A stretch of 64,000 nucleotides of DNA. It comes from Endozoicomonas sp965199185. Lineage in GTDB: Bacteria; Pseudomonadota; Gammaproteobacteria; Pseudomonadales; Endozoicomonadaceae. Shown piece by piece: positions 35,901 through 43,715 of this stretch. Within the stretch, counting starts at the first letter, position 1. Each line of letters opens with the position of its first letter. The notes under the pieces were generated by a model. That model saw nothing but the letters and a program-made list of their open reading frames with translations, did not search any database and was not told the DNA's origin. A program made the translations under genes and the position numbers. The stretch lies in assembly GCA_965199185.1 (NCBI GenBank), contig CBDAQW010000022.1, positions 1 to 64,000 on the forward strand. Direction: 5' to 3'.

Positions 35901-36895
35901 GTTTCAGTTTCAATGGTCATCAGCTGATCAGTGAAAGCCGGGTTAAGTTTGAACGCTGGTGGTCTGAAACCAGCTATCGCATTCAGGCTCTGCGGGATAA
36001 CGCTGAATGCGCTCGGCAGGAATACGATAATTTGCTGGATGATCATGATACAGGGTTGCACGCCTCCCTGCCTTACGATATTCGTCAGGATGTTGCTGCA
36101 CCTTATATAGCGACCGGAGTCCGTCCAGCCATGGCGGTGCTGCGTGAACAGGGTGTTAATGGCCATGTGGAAATGGCAGCTGCATTTGATCGTGCGGGCT
36201 TTGATACTGTTGATGTGCATATGAGTGACCTGCTGTCTGGTCGGTGCTGTCTTGAAGAGTTCAAGGGTCTGGTGGCCTGCGGTGGTTTCTCATATGGCGA
36301 TGTTTTAGGGGCTGGTGAAGGCTGGGCGAAATCTATTCTATTCAACAGTCGTGGTAGGGATCAGTTTGCCCATTTCTTTGAACGTAAAGACAGCTTTGCT
36401 CTTGGGGTGTGTAACGGCTGTCAGATGCTGTCCAACTTGCATGAGTTGATTCCCGGTGCTGAACTCTGGCCGCATTTTGTACGTAACCAGTCTGAGCAGT
36501 TTGAAGCAAGGGTATCGATGGTCGAGGTGCAGGACAGTAATTCCATCTTCCTGCAGGGCATGAAAGGTGCACGAATGCCTATTGCGATAGCGCATGGAGA
36601 AGGTCATGCCGAATTTAAAAATCCGGCGTATTTGACGGCTTTGGAGGCTGGTCGACAGATTGCATTGAAGTTTGTCGATAACCTGGGTAAGCCAACGGTT
36701 CGATACCCCTACAACCCTAACGGTTCTATCCAGGGCGTGACGGGTCTGACCTCTGTGGATGGTCGTGTCACGATTATGATGCCTCATCCAGAACGAGTGT
36801 TTCGCTCTGTGCAAAACAGTTGGTATCTTGATGACTGGGGTGAAGACGCTCCTTTGATACGAATGTTCCGTAATGCCCGGGTCTGGGTTGGCTAA
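32981..36895 (+). CDS. purL: Phosphoribosylformylglycinamidine synthase
   Basis: This 1304-aa large-type PurL catalyses the fourth step of purine synthesis: FGAR to FGAM with ATP and glutamine. It shows the N-terminal PurS-like domain, two AIRS-type ATP domains (SEHCRHK motif and NPIAFIHDVGAGGL) and a C-terminal class I glutaminase domain with the nucleophile in GVCNGCQML and the HPER motif. Length is typical of gammaproteobacteria. It stands alone; no PurR-type operator is obvious in the 210 bp upstream. Confidence 0.97.
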   Translation: MLILRGTPALSDFRCQKLLKSLQSEVPEITGMMAEFQHFIKTRSDITDEQTRVLKQLLTYGPTVTQSEPGRSNSEAFFMVTPRPGTISPWSSKATDIAHNCGLDRVQRIERGIAYRVFASVELNAKQQALVIDSLHDRMTEAVLLHANEAEQLFAESEPLPLTSIPLLSGGREALTKANQTLGLALAEDEIDYLVDSYIKLDRDPSDVELMMFAQANSEHCRHKIFNASWTIDGEEQDLSLFKMIQNTHAMNSEGVLSAYKDNASVIEGFTAERFYPESASQKYGFSEEDIHILMKVETHNHPTAIAPWAGAATGSGGEIRDEGATGKGSKPKAGLTGFSVSNLNIPGFEQPWESHYGKPERIVSALDIMIDGPLGGAGFNNEFGRPNLTGYFRTFEASVKGPQGYEVRGYHKPIMLAGGLGNIKNEHVEKGDIPVGAKLIVLGGPAMQIGLGGGAASSMTSGEGLADLDFASVQRDNPEMERRCQEVIDQCWQQGDENPIAFIHDVGAGGLSNALPELVSDGGRGGQFQLRAIHNDEPGMSPLALWCNESQERYVMAVAAEDFDRFEAICQRERCPFAVVGEATEAKHLLVEDSHFDSKPVDMPLDVLLGKPPRMHRNVERIPFISDSLDIAGIPLSDAIERVLKLPSVASKKFLITIGDRTITGLVHRDQMVGPWQVPVADCAVTASSFNGYVGEAMAMGERTPLALINAPVSGRMAIGEAITNMASARIKKISDIKLSANWMAPAGHPGEDANLYDTVKAVGMELCPELGIAIPVGKDSMSMRTQWQEAGEEKSVTAPLSLVISAFAPVQDIRKTVTPELRTDQGDTDLILIDLGRDQNRLGGSALAQVYEQMGDSAPDVDSADDLKGFFAAIQDMLEKDLLLAYHDRSDGGLFTTLIEMAFAGRTGIAVELDKLAGDGNMILPALFNEELGAVLQVKRGLKGKVKDILAEYGLASCSHTIGVLQERQRVSFSFNGHQLISESRVKFERWWSETSYRIQALRDNAECARQEYDNLLDDHDTGLHASLPYDIRQDVAAPYIATGVRPAMAVLREQGVNGHVEMAAAFDRAGFDTVDVHMSDLLSGRCCLEEFKGLVACGGFSYGDVLGAGEGWAKSILFNSRGRDQFAHFFERKDSFALGVCNGCQMLSNLHELIPGAELWPHFVRNQSEQFEARVSMVEVQDSNSIFLQGMKGARMPIAIAHGEGHAEFKNPAYLTALEAGRQIALKFVDNLGKPTVRYPYNPNGSIQGVTGLTSVDGRVTIMMPHPERVFRSVQNSWYLDDWGEDAPLIRMFRNARVWVG

Positions 36896-36977
36896 TCCAG
36901 GCTCGTTTTTGGTCTGATGACAGACTCCTGAAGAATGTCTATGCTTTTACGGCATGGACGTTTCAGGAGATAGACCT

Positions 36978-37454
36978 ATGATAAATCAACTAACAAAAGC
37001 TATTCTGCTGTCAATTTCCCTTTTAGGCTTGTCTGCTTGCTCTTCCGACCTTACCGGAACCAGCTATCGTGCCGGTGAAGCCAGGCAGCTGCAGAATGTG
37101 CGCTTCGGCACAATAATGGATATTCAGTTTGTTAAGCTCGATGGAAGTGATGGTGGAGTAGGCTCTCTGGCAGGTGCTGCTGTGGGTGGTATTGCCGGGT
37201 CTAATATTGGTGGTGGCAGTGGTAGTGCGATTGCCGCCATTGCGGGTGCGGTTGCCGGAGGTGTTCTTGGTAATATGGCTGAGCAAAAGATCACCGATAA
37301 GCAAGGGCTTGAGCTGACGGTTCATTTAGAAGATGGGGCTTATGTTTCCGTGGTGCAGGAGGCTGATCCAAATAATCCGCTGAATAATGGAGACCGGGTC
37401 AAGGTTCTCACGCAATCTGGTGGTGAAAGCCGTGTGGTCAAGGTGAACCGTTGA
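36978..37454 (+). CDS. Glycine-zipper outer-membrane lipoprotein (SlyB/Pcp-like)
   Basis: This 158-aa lipoprotein starts at ATG 36978 behind AGGAGA. The signal peptide ends in the lipobox LSAC with Ser-Ser after Cys, consistent with outer-membrane sorting. A glycine-zipper segment (about 65-105: SLAGAAVGGIAGSNIGGG, AIAGAVAGGVLGNM) is followed by a small beta-rich C-terminal domain. It resembles SlyB/Pcp proteins linked to envelope integrity. A start eight codons earlier exists but lacks a ribosome binding site. Confidence 0.88.
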   Translation: MINQLTKAILLSISLLGLSACSSDLTGTSYRAGEARQLQNVRFGTIMDIQFVKLDGSDGGVGSLAGAAVGGIAGSNIGGGSGSAIAAIAGAVAGGVLGNMAEQKITDKQGLELTVHLEDGAYVSVVQEADPNNPLNNGDRVKVLTQSGGESRVVKVNR

Positions 37455-37474
37455 AAAAGCCGTTCAGGCTTTTT
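37454..37474. terminator. Bidirectional terminator
   Basis: AAAAAGCC, a five-base loop and GGCTTTTT form a symmetrical hairpin between two convergent genes. It can serve both the lipoprotein gene and the glycosyltransferase gene. Confidence 0.85.
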
Positions 37475-39032
37475 ATGGTTCAACCGCTGCAGGCGGCAGC
37501 AGGTAATAGGTAACCGTAGAATAGGTGACATCTTTCATATCGTCTGGCACCCGAGGGCGGAATTTAAACGTGCCCATTGATAACAAGGTTGGGTAACGAG
37601 TTAATATCGCGTCCTCATTCAGAGATTCATCACCTTGCTCAAAAGCAATAATCCCTCCTTTCTTTCTGAAATCATCTTCTTTCATCCATAAACTATTTTC
37701 AATATTGAGATTTGAAAAGGGAATGGTCTTGCCGGATGCATAAAATGTCATCGCCATCACATGGTAATGAGAGCCTCCGAGATAAGGTAAAGGCTCTTCG
37801 TAGCGCATTTTCCAGAGCAATTCTGCTTTCATCATACTGGCTTCGGCTGGCGTGGTTTCACTCGCGGTCCAGTAGTCATGAGATTTATAGGGCTTTTGGT
37901 AGAGATAACCAATGCGCAATGACCAGAGCGTGATGGCAAGTATAAAGCAGCGAACTGAAATACGTCGGAATAAGCTGTCGCTTATTTCTCGACGAAGTGT
38001 GACCAGAATAAACAGAGGTAGCCAGGCAAAATAAGGTGTGGTCCAGCGTGGAATTAATTTCTCTCCATTAAAAAAACCTACAAGGATAGTGAGCAATGTT
38101 GGGCCGAGAGCCAGAGAGATCAGATAGAGATGCTTAAAATCTTTTCTGTTGAGGATGTTTTTATGGTCTGTTTTACGTGCTTTGAATAAGGGCCACATCA
38201 CAAAGAGTATTAAAAGGATGTAGCCAAGAGCGTTCAGGGAAAATTCCAGAGGAGCCAGGATGTGCATCTCCCAGCTTTTTGGGTCAACAAAGATTCCTGA
38301 TGCATAGTGATCTTTTACATAGTGAAAGGCAGGGAAATTATTATTATAAAGCCAGATCAGATGAGGGAGAGTAATTACAAAACCAGTAAGAGCAGCTAGC
38401 CAGGGGCCTGGGGACTGCCAAATAATGGGTCGTTTTTTTGACCATAGCAAAGCAAAAAACAATGGAATAACCAGCACTATCAACTGGTACTTGGTTAAAA
38501 AAGCAATTCCGGCAAGTATGCCTGTGGCTAACCAGTAACGCAGGTTTTGCCTTTCTACTGCCAGAAAAAAACTCAGAGCCAGCAACGCCCAGATAGGGGA
38601 TTGCATAGTATCCGGCGTCATCCGCTCTACCCGATTACTGTAATGCAATACTCCGGTAAGCATCAGGACTGCTAGCACTGCTCCTGAGCTACTCAGGTAC
38701 TCCTTTGCCAGACGCCAGACGGCTAGAAATGTAACGATCACACAGAGTTGAGCCAGAAGGTAAATGGGCAAATCTGAAGGAGAATACAGGTTACCAAACA
38801 GTGCTGTTGTCCAGGCGGTAAAGGGTGGGTGTTTGTCATAGCCCCATTGCCACTGATTACCCCATACAAAACTTTCCATAGTGTCATACATTGGATTGGA
38901 ACGAATGACCCAAGGCCCCAAAGTCCAGAACAAGATCTGAAATGCACAGAAAAGAAGCAACCATTTATACGGAGCCATCTTTGTTATTATTCGTTCAGAA
39001 GGTGGAGTACCTGGTTGAGGTTTAATATCCAT
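37473..39032 (-). CDS. GT39/ArnT-type membrane glycosyltransferase
   Basis: This 519-aa polytopic protein has about ten to twelve transmembrane helices. The family pattern of an acidic residue in the first periplasmic loop is present (NPMYDTMESFVWGN, then YDKHPPF). Such enzymes transfer a sugar from a polyprenyl-phosphate carrier onto lipid A, O-antigen or protein. On the same strand upstream, beyond an inserted IS, lie a YdjC-like deacetylase, gtrA and gtrB, which would make and flip the lipid-linked sugar. The donor sugar and acceptor are unknown. Confidence 0.82.
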   Translation of the reverse strand: MDIKPQPGTPPSERIITKMAPYKWLLLFCAFQILFWTLGPWVIRSNPMYDTMESFVWGNQWQWGYDKHPPFTAWTTALFGNLYSPSDLPIYLLAQLCVIVTFLAVWRLAKEYLSSSGAVLAVLMLTGVLHYSNRVERMTPDTMQSPIWALLALSFFLAVERQNLRYWLATGILAGIAFLTKYQLIVLVIPLFFALLWSKKRPIIWQSPGPWLAALTGFVITLPHLIWLYNNNFPAFHYVKDHYASGIFVDPKSWEMHILAPLEFSLNALGYILLILFVMWPLFKARKTDHKNILNRKDFKHLYLISLALGPTLLTILVGFFNGEKLIPRWTTPYFAWLPLFILVTLRREISDSLFRRISVRCFILAITLWSLRIGYLYQKPYKSHDYWTASETTPAEASMMKAELLWKMRYEEPLPYLGGSHYHVMAMTFYASGKTIPFSNLNIENSLWMKEDDFRKKGGIIAFEQGDESLNEDAILTRYPTLLSMGTFKFRPRVPDDMKDVTYSTVTYYLLPPAAVEP

Positions 39033-39100
39033 AAATCAATCAGTGCTGAATATTCTGTTACTGATGTTAGCGCCCTTTAATTCGGTCGTCCATTTTGCCG

Positions 39101-40358
39101 TGTTTTTTATCAGGGCAATCTCATTTGGCACTAACATACTTTGCCCTGTGACATTAAAACAACTCAAAAGGTATGGCATTCTCCACCCTAAGACTAAGGA
39201 TGCCATATATGACCCTCTTGGATGCATTTTCCGAACTGACTGAAATTCGTGCTGATAATCATCGTTATCCTCTGCCAAACCTTGTTTTCATAGCTGTTTG
39301 CATGATCACTTGTGGCGCTGAAGACTGGAAGATGGTCTCAGAACTTGCCAAGAAAAAGAAATCCTGGCTAAAGCTTCATATCCCTCTTCCTCATGGCGTC
39401 CCATCTCATCACACATTTATTCGAGTTTTTGAACGACTTGATCCAGATGAGTTTCGCCAATGTTTTATAACCTGGGTTAAACAAATTGCTGAGCGTACTC
39501 ATGGTGAAGTCATCGCTATTGATGGAAAAACACTGCGTCGCTCATACGATAAAGGTGATAACAAGGCCGCTATCCATATGGTCAACGCATGGGCCAGCCA
39601 GACAGGTATGGTACTTGGGCAACTTAAGACAGCAGCCAAGTCTAATGAGATAACCGCTATTCCAGCACTTCTCGATATGCTAGAGATCAGCGGGTGCATT
39701 GTCAGCACTGACGCTATGGGCTGCCAAAGAGCGATCGCTGAAAAAATCAGAGATAAAAATGCGCACTACCTGCTGGCTGTAAAAGGAAACCAGCCGCACC
39801 TACACGATGATATCAAGCTTTATCTTGATGATCTGGCGACAAAGGAAAAGCTATCTGAAAGCGCAAGTTTTCATGAAACGATAGAAAAAGGTCATGGACG
39901 AATAGAAATACGTCGCTGTTGGACAAGTACTGATATTCATTGGCTTGTCCAGCGTGAAGACTGGAAAGATCTCGCTATGATAGGGGTTGTTGAAGGTGAG
40001 CGTCATGAAGGTGATCAGGTGAGTATTGAGCGTCGATATTTTATTTCTAGCCTAACCACAGGTGCCAAGCACTTCATGAATTCAGTGCGATCTCATTGGT
40101 CGGTGGAGAACAATCTGCACTGGGTACTCGACATTGGCTTTAGAGAAGACGAGTGTCGTATTAGAAAAGGCTTTGGCCCAGAGAATATGGCGATATTCAG
40201 ACAAATAGCTCTAAACTTGCTGAAGCAGGAGACTACCTTAAAGCTTGGCATCAAGAACAAGCGCATCATGGCGGCAGCGGATGACGAATACAGAACACTG
40301 CTGCTTCAAGGAATTATTTGAAAGTTAGTGCTAAATGAGATCGCCCTGTGTTTTTTAT
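39101..40358. mobile_element. ISAs1-family insertion sequence with 10-bp target duplication
   Basis: Terminal inverted repeats CAGGGCAATCTCATTTGGCA (from 39111) and the complement of CAGGGCGATCTCATTTAGCA (ending 40348) bound a 1238-bp element. Both sides carry the same 10 bp, TGTTTTTTAT (39101-39110 and 40349-40358), an intact target duplication indicating recent insertion. It separates the GT39 gene from the ydjC-gtrA-gtrB genes. Confidence 0.93.
39173..40321 (+). CDS. ISAs1-family transposase
   Basis: This 382-aa DDE transposase of the ISAs1 / H-repeat-associated family has acidic residues in VIAIDGKTLRRSYD, IVSTDAMGCQ and the HWSVENNLHWVLDIGFREDE block. The frame is intact and fills the element. 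A later start at ATG 39209 behind AAGGA is possible and would remove 12 residues. Confidence 0.94.
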   Translation: MAFSTLRLRMPYMTLLDAFSELTEIRADNHRYPLPNLVFIAVCMITCGAEDWKMVSELAKKKKSWLKLHIPLPHGVPSHHTFIRVFERLDPDEFRQCFITWVKQIAERTHGEVIAIDGKTLRRSYDKGDNKAAIHMVNAWASQTGMVLGQLKTAAKSNEITAIPALLDMLEISGCIVSTDAMGCQRAIAEKIRDKNAHYLLAVKGNQPHLHDDIKLYLDDLATKEKLSESASFHETIEKGHGRIEIRRCWTSTDIHWLVQREDWKDLAMIGVVEGERHEGDQVSIERRYFISSLTTGAKHFMNSVRSHWSVENNLHWVLDIGFREDECRIRKGFGPENMAIFRQIALNLLKQETTLKLGIKNKRIMAAADDEYRTLLLQGII

Positions 40359-40440
40359 CCTGTCGCAGGCGGACGATTTACTCTGATCGTTTAACTTGAA
40401 TGTAGGTTTGATGATCAGAAAACAGGAGTATAGATGTTTA

Positions 40441-41262
40441 TTATTTTACACGCTGGAATTGGGAGTATTTGGTCAGCGTGGCACCTGTAGACTGCAATGC
40501 TGAAAGAAACTGATTGGATGTCAGATACAGGTATTCCTGATGGCGCGCTTCCTTATGATCGATGGCTGCATCGCTATTTGTGGCTAAGGCTGGATGGCAC
40601 ATAATCAGCCCTCGGTCCGGAATGGCAGATAGCCAGGCGCTCATTAGTTTTTCAAAGTATGCTTGCTTAGAGAGAGAATAAACACCGGCAAATCCGTGAT
40701 TGGTTTCAAAACCGGCCATTTCGATCAATCGTTTCAGAGCTGCAGCACCTGACCATTCAATCATTTTACTTTTCACGGTGGTTGAGTAGCTGAACATGGG
40801 GGTGACGCTGCGTATCCACAATTTCTCATAATGTCGCTCAGCGAGTACAGCTATCAGAGCATCTCGAACGATGGGTAAATGATGAACATGCTGATGACCA
40901 TCAATAAAGTCAGGTGTCATACCAAACAGGTCTTCAAACCTGTCTAGCTGGGCACGAATTTCAACCATCAGCAACGAATGAGATAACCACCGGCAGTGAC
41001 TGCGTACCAGCATGGAGGCAAGCCCCGGAAGGCTATTTTTGAAGGCAGGGCTTAGCCCTGAGCCTTCGGTGAAATTCAGATGCAGCCCGATATCAATGGC
41101 GTTGTTCAGACGAGTAATATCTTTTGCATCCTGCTGGCAGTACTTCGATGTCACTAATGCACTGGAGGCTTGTATGCGTTGTTGCTGAGCGAGAGTAATG
41201 ATGGCTTCTGATACGGATGGATGTATACCGAAGTCATCGGCGCATAAGGTAATTCGCTTCAT
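40441..41262 (-). CDS. YdjC/ChbG-like carbohydrate deacetylase
   Basis: This 273-aa enzyme of the YdjC/ChbG family has the metal-binding motifs CADDFGIHPSVSEAI at the N-terminus and FIDGHQHVHHLP (about residue 120). Members remove N-acetyl groups from sugars or act in hopanoid/lipid-sugar pathways. Its stop is close to the IS insertion and its start overlaps the gtrA stop by four bases, so a role in maturing the lipid-linked sugar made by GtrB is likely (inference). Confidence 0.85.
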   Translation of the reverse strand: MKRITLCADDFGIHPSVSEAIITLAQQQRIQASSALVTSKYCQQDAKDITRLNNAIDIGLHLNFTEGSGLSPAFKNSLPGLASMLVRSHCRWLSHSLLMVEIRAQLDRFEDLFGMTPDFIDGHQHVHHLPIVRDALIAVLAERHYEKLWIRSVTPMFSYSTTVKSKMIEWSGAAALKRLIEMAGFETNHGFAGVYSLSKQAYFEKLMSAWLSAIPDRGLIMCHPALATNSDAAIDHKEARHQEYLYLTSNQFLSALQSTGATLTKYSQFQRVK

Positions 41263-41630
41263 CGAAACGCCCAGTATATGCTCAGAGCAAATGTGGCCAT
41301 GGCAACCACGGCCAGAACCGGAATGCTCGCCATCAAATAATCAAGCTGAGTGTATTTCAATACCAGCGTATAGATGCTTTGATTTAAAGCGAAACTACAC
41401 AGCAGCTGAACAACCAGAAAGCGTATTACAACGATCCGATGATTGTGCTGACGATGGTTGAATGTCCAGAGACTTTGACCAAAATAACTGGAGCAAAAAG
41501 CCCCCATAAAAGCCATGACATTGGCAAACAGAGGTGGAATTCGGTATGACTCAACCAGCCAGTGTAAAATAGTCAGATGTATCAGTGCAGCCAGCAAGCC
41601 AACTACGGTGAATTTAATTAGCAGGTTCAT
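41259..41630 (-). CDS. gtrA: GtrA-like flippase
   Basis: This 123-aa protein has four transmembrane helices and the GtrA pattern (KFTVVGLLAALIHL, then FCSSYFGQSLWTF). Family members are thought to flip undecaprenyl-phosphate-linked sugar across the inner membrane. The start at 41630 is chosen because the longer frame to 41768 runs inside gtrB; overlap with gtrB is 17 bp. Confidence 0.85.
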   Translation of the reverse strand: MNLLIKFTVVGLLAALIHLTILHWLVESYRIPPLFANVMAFMGAFCSSYFGQSLWTFNHRQHNHRIVVIRFLVVQLLCSFALNQSIYTLVLKYTQLDYLMASIPVLAVVAMATFALSIYWAFR

Positions 41631-42582
41631 CGTTATTCTTGTTAAAGCCGCTGCGCTTTTGGATGAGATAGTTGGGACGTTGTTTAACTTCATTAAAAAT
41701 ACCAGAGATATATTCACCCAGAAGTCCGAGAGACAGTAGCTGTATCCCGCCAATAAATGTGATGGCAATGACTACTGTGGGCCATCCTGGCAGAGGGCTG
41801 CCTAAAACAATAGTTCTGAATACTACGAATAACGCATAAAAGACTGAGATAAAAGAAATAAGTAAACCCAGAGTACCCACCAGTCGTAAAGGCACGGTGG
41901 TAAAGGAGGTGATTCCGGACAGTGCCAGGTTGGTGAGTTTTCGATAGCCCCAGCCGGACTCTCCCGCCATACGATTCTGTACTTCAAAAGGAATGCCGAT
42001 GCTCTTAAACCCGACCCAGGCGTAAATACCTTTCATAAAACGGGCTCGCTCAGGCATGCTCTGCAGGGCTTCGATCACCTTTTGTCCCATCATCCTGAAA
42101 TCCCCGGCATGGGCAGGCATTTCAATACCGGTGCTGTTGCTCATAATCCGGTAAAACATCTGCGCGCCTTTTTTTTTCAGCCAGGATTCTCCCTCACGCT
42201 CGGTTCTCACTCCGTAAACCATGTCGTATCCCTGATACCAGTAATTCAGAAAGACCGGGATCATTTCCAGAGGGTGTTGAAAATCAGCATCAATCAATAC
42301 GGCAACTTCACCATTAATCATATCAATGCCTGCTGTTAGTGCTGCTTCCTTGCCAAAATTTCGTGATAGGGCAATTAATCTGACGTGGGGGTTTTCTTTG
42401 GTGATATTTTCCACAAGCTGCATGGTGTCGTCCCGACTGCCATCATCAACAACAATAATTTCAAACTGGGGGGTGACGGCTTTCATTTGTTCTGTCAGAG
42501 CCGCCAGAAAAGGGGTAATAACTTCTGCCTCATTGTATACCGGCACAACACAACTGATGTAGGGTGCATGGTTAATCGGCAT
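41614..42582 (-). CDS. gtrB: Polyprenyl-phosphate glycosyltransferase, GtrB/ArnC type
   Basis: This 322-aa GT2-family enzyme has a GT-A domain with IIVVDDGSRDDT and the DXD-like VLIDADFQHP, and two C-terminal transmembrane helices (about 230-300). It loads a sugar onto undecaprenyl phosphate on the cytoplasmic side. With GtrA and the distant GT39 gene it forms a three-component glycosylation system; overlap with gtrA indicates an operon. Confidence 0.9.
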   Translation of the reverse strand: MPINHAPYISCVVPVYNEAEVITPFLAALTEQMKAVTPQFEIIVVDDGSRDDTMQLVENITKENPHVRLIALSRNFGKEAALTAGIDMINGEVAVLIDADFQHPLEMIPVFLNYWYQGYDMVYGVRTEREGESWLKKKGAQMFYRIMSNSTGIEMPAHAGDFRMMGQKVIEALQSMPERARFMKGIYAWVGFKSIGIPFEVQNRMAGESGWGYRKLTNLALSGITSFTTVPLRLVGTLGLLISFISVFYALFVVFRTIVLGSPLPGWPTVVIAITFIGGIQLLSLGLLGEYISGIFNEVKQRPNYLIQKRSGFNKNNDEPAN

Positions 42583-42806
42583 GGTTTCTCCATCCGGAAG
42601 ACTGGTTATAGTTTAGTGGTGCGGAAATTCAGCACGCATAGTTGTCTTTGGTCTGTAAGGATAGTTATCGTTGGTCTTTTATTTTTGTACAGTTGTTATC
42701 TTCTCAATGTTCGCAGGTAGTAAAAAAAAAGCAAGTTGTGAGCTCAAAGTTTTCGGTGTCAACAGTAGCTAGAGCGATTCAGTTATTATTTTAACCGTCA
42801 CTAGTA

Positions 42807-43057
42807 CAATACTCTGGACACTTTCACGCAGCGATAGCACCATCATTGCTGAGTTCCTGGTATACGCCTATGACTTTTCTATCATTCATGAGCAATCCTG
42901 ACCTCTTAAAAACTCTGCACATCAGGTGCTGGTTGGATAGGCGACGCTGCCAGCTCGCAATGAGAGAAAGTTTGCAGCGAGCATAGAGGGTTTGGCTTCT
43001 CTATTATCGCTGTTTTCTCTCATGGTTGTTCACATCTGAAAACTGTCCACAGTATTG
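42807..43057. mobile_element. 251-bp MITE-like relic of an IS4-family element
   Basis: The left about 150 bp is similar to the transposase end of the complete IS at 43721 (GGACACTTTCACGCAGCGAT compared with GGACACTTTCATGCAGCGAT). The right about 80 bp is similar to its other end. The middle is deleted. Ends CAATACTCTGGACA and TGTCCACAGTATTG form an inverted repeat, and CTAGT flanks both sides. Sequence divergence from the full element suggests a different parent copy. Confidence 0.8.
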
Positions 43058-43155
43058 CTAGTGACCTTCAGCTGGTATGATTTGCTAGCGTAACGATGAG
43101 TTTAACACTGTTGTGATAACAGACCTGTTGTGGTCCTGATAGGAGCAGATTCCGT

Positions 43156-43470
43156 ATGAGAAAGGAAACGATAGTTGCTGTTGGCGTTGTGGCTTTTGTT
43201 GTGGTTGCTGTGCTGGGCTGGCTGATATTTTCTGTAGATACCGATCAGGATGCACTGCCTGCCAAAGCGGTGGTTGAAAAGGTTGAGCAACCTTCGATGG
43301 CTAATGATGAACCTGAAGATAATATCGAGCCAGAATTTGATGAAATGGACGATTTTGTCGATGCCGGAGACGAAACCCGGATTATTGTCGTTGAGCCGGG
43401 AGGTGATGAAATCAGTAATTTGTTGTCAGAGAAAGTCATCAAAGATGGAAAAATAATAGATAAGCAATGA
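43156..43470 (+). CDS. Small single-pass membrane protein, acidic
   Basis: This 104-aa protein has an N-terminal transmembrane helix (about 5-26, IVAVGVVAFVVVAVLGWLIF) and a strongly acidic exported tail. No family is recognised. It lies between the MITE-like relic and an IS element, so its native neighbours may have been separated from it. Confidence 0.65.
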   Translation: MRKETIVAVGVVAFVVVAVLGWLIFSVDTDQDALPAKAVVEKVEQPSMANDEPEDNIEPEFDEMDDFVDAGDETRIIVVEPGGDEISNLLSEKVIKDGKIIDKQ

Positions 43471-43678
43471 TCGGCCTCTTGCGGTGTATCTCTGTGCAAA
43501 GCATAAGCGTTTTGCGATGACGTGTGTGTTTGTCTGACTTTATCCACCTGATACAGGTGGGTATCTCGCCCAATGTGAGTAATCTCTCACAATGATTCGG
43601 TGAAATTACTGCCTTTTCTCTGTGTTTGATGGTTGTTAATCTGAATGTGCATGGAAAGCAAACATCACACGGATGTGA
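43471..43678. other. Noncoding stretch upstream of a terminator
   Basis: This is 208 bp without a supported gene. It holds a hairpin CCACCTG/CAGGTGG (about 43545-43561) and several shorter inverted repeats, then runs into a terminator. It could be a long 3' untranslated region, a small RNA, or a leader whose downstream gene was cut off by the IS. No known riboswitch core is recognised. Confidence 0.4.
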
Positions 43679-43708
43679 ACCTGCCAAGGATTCGGCGGGT
43701 TTTTATTT
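43679..43708 (+). terminator. Rho-independent terminator
   Basis: The stem ACCTGCC/GGCGGGT (one T-G pair) with an eight-base loop is followed by a T-rich tract on the plus strand. It lies 208 bp after the small membrane protein gene and just before the IS. Confidence 0.75.
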
Positions 43709-43715
43709 CTCTCTC

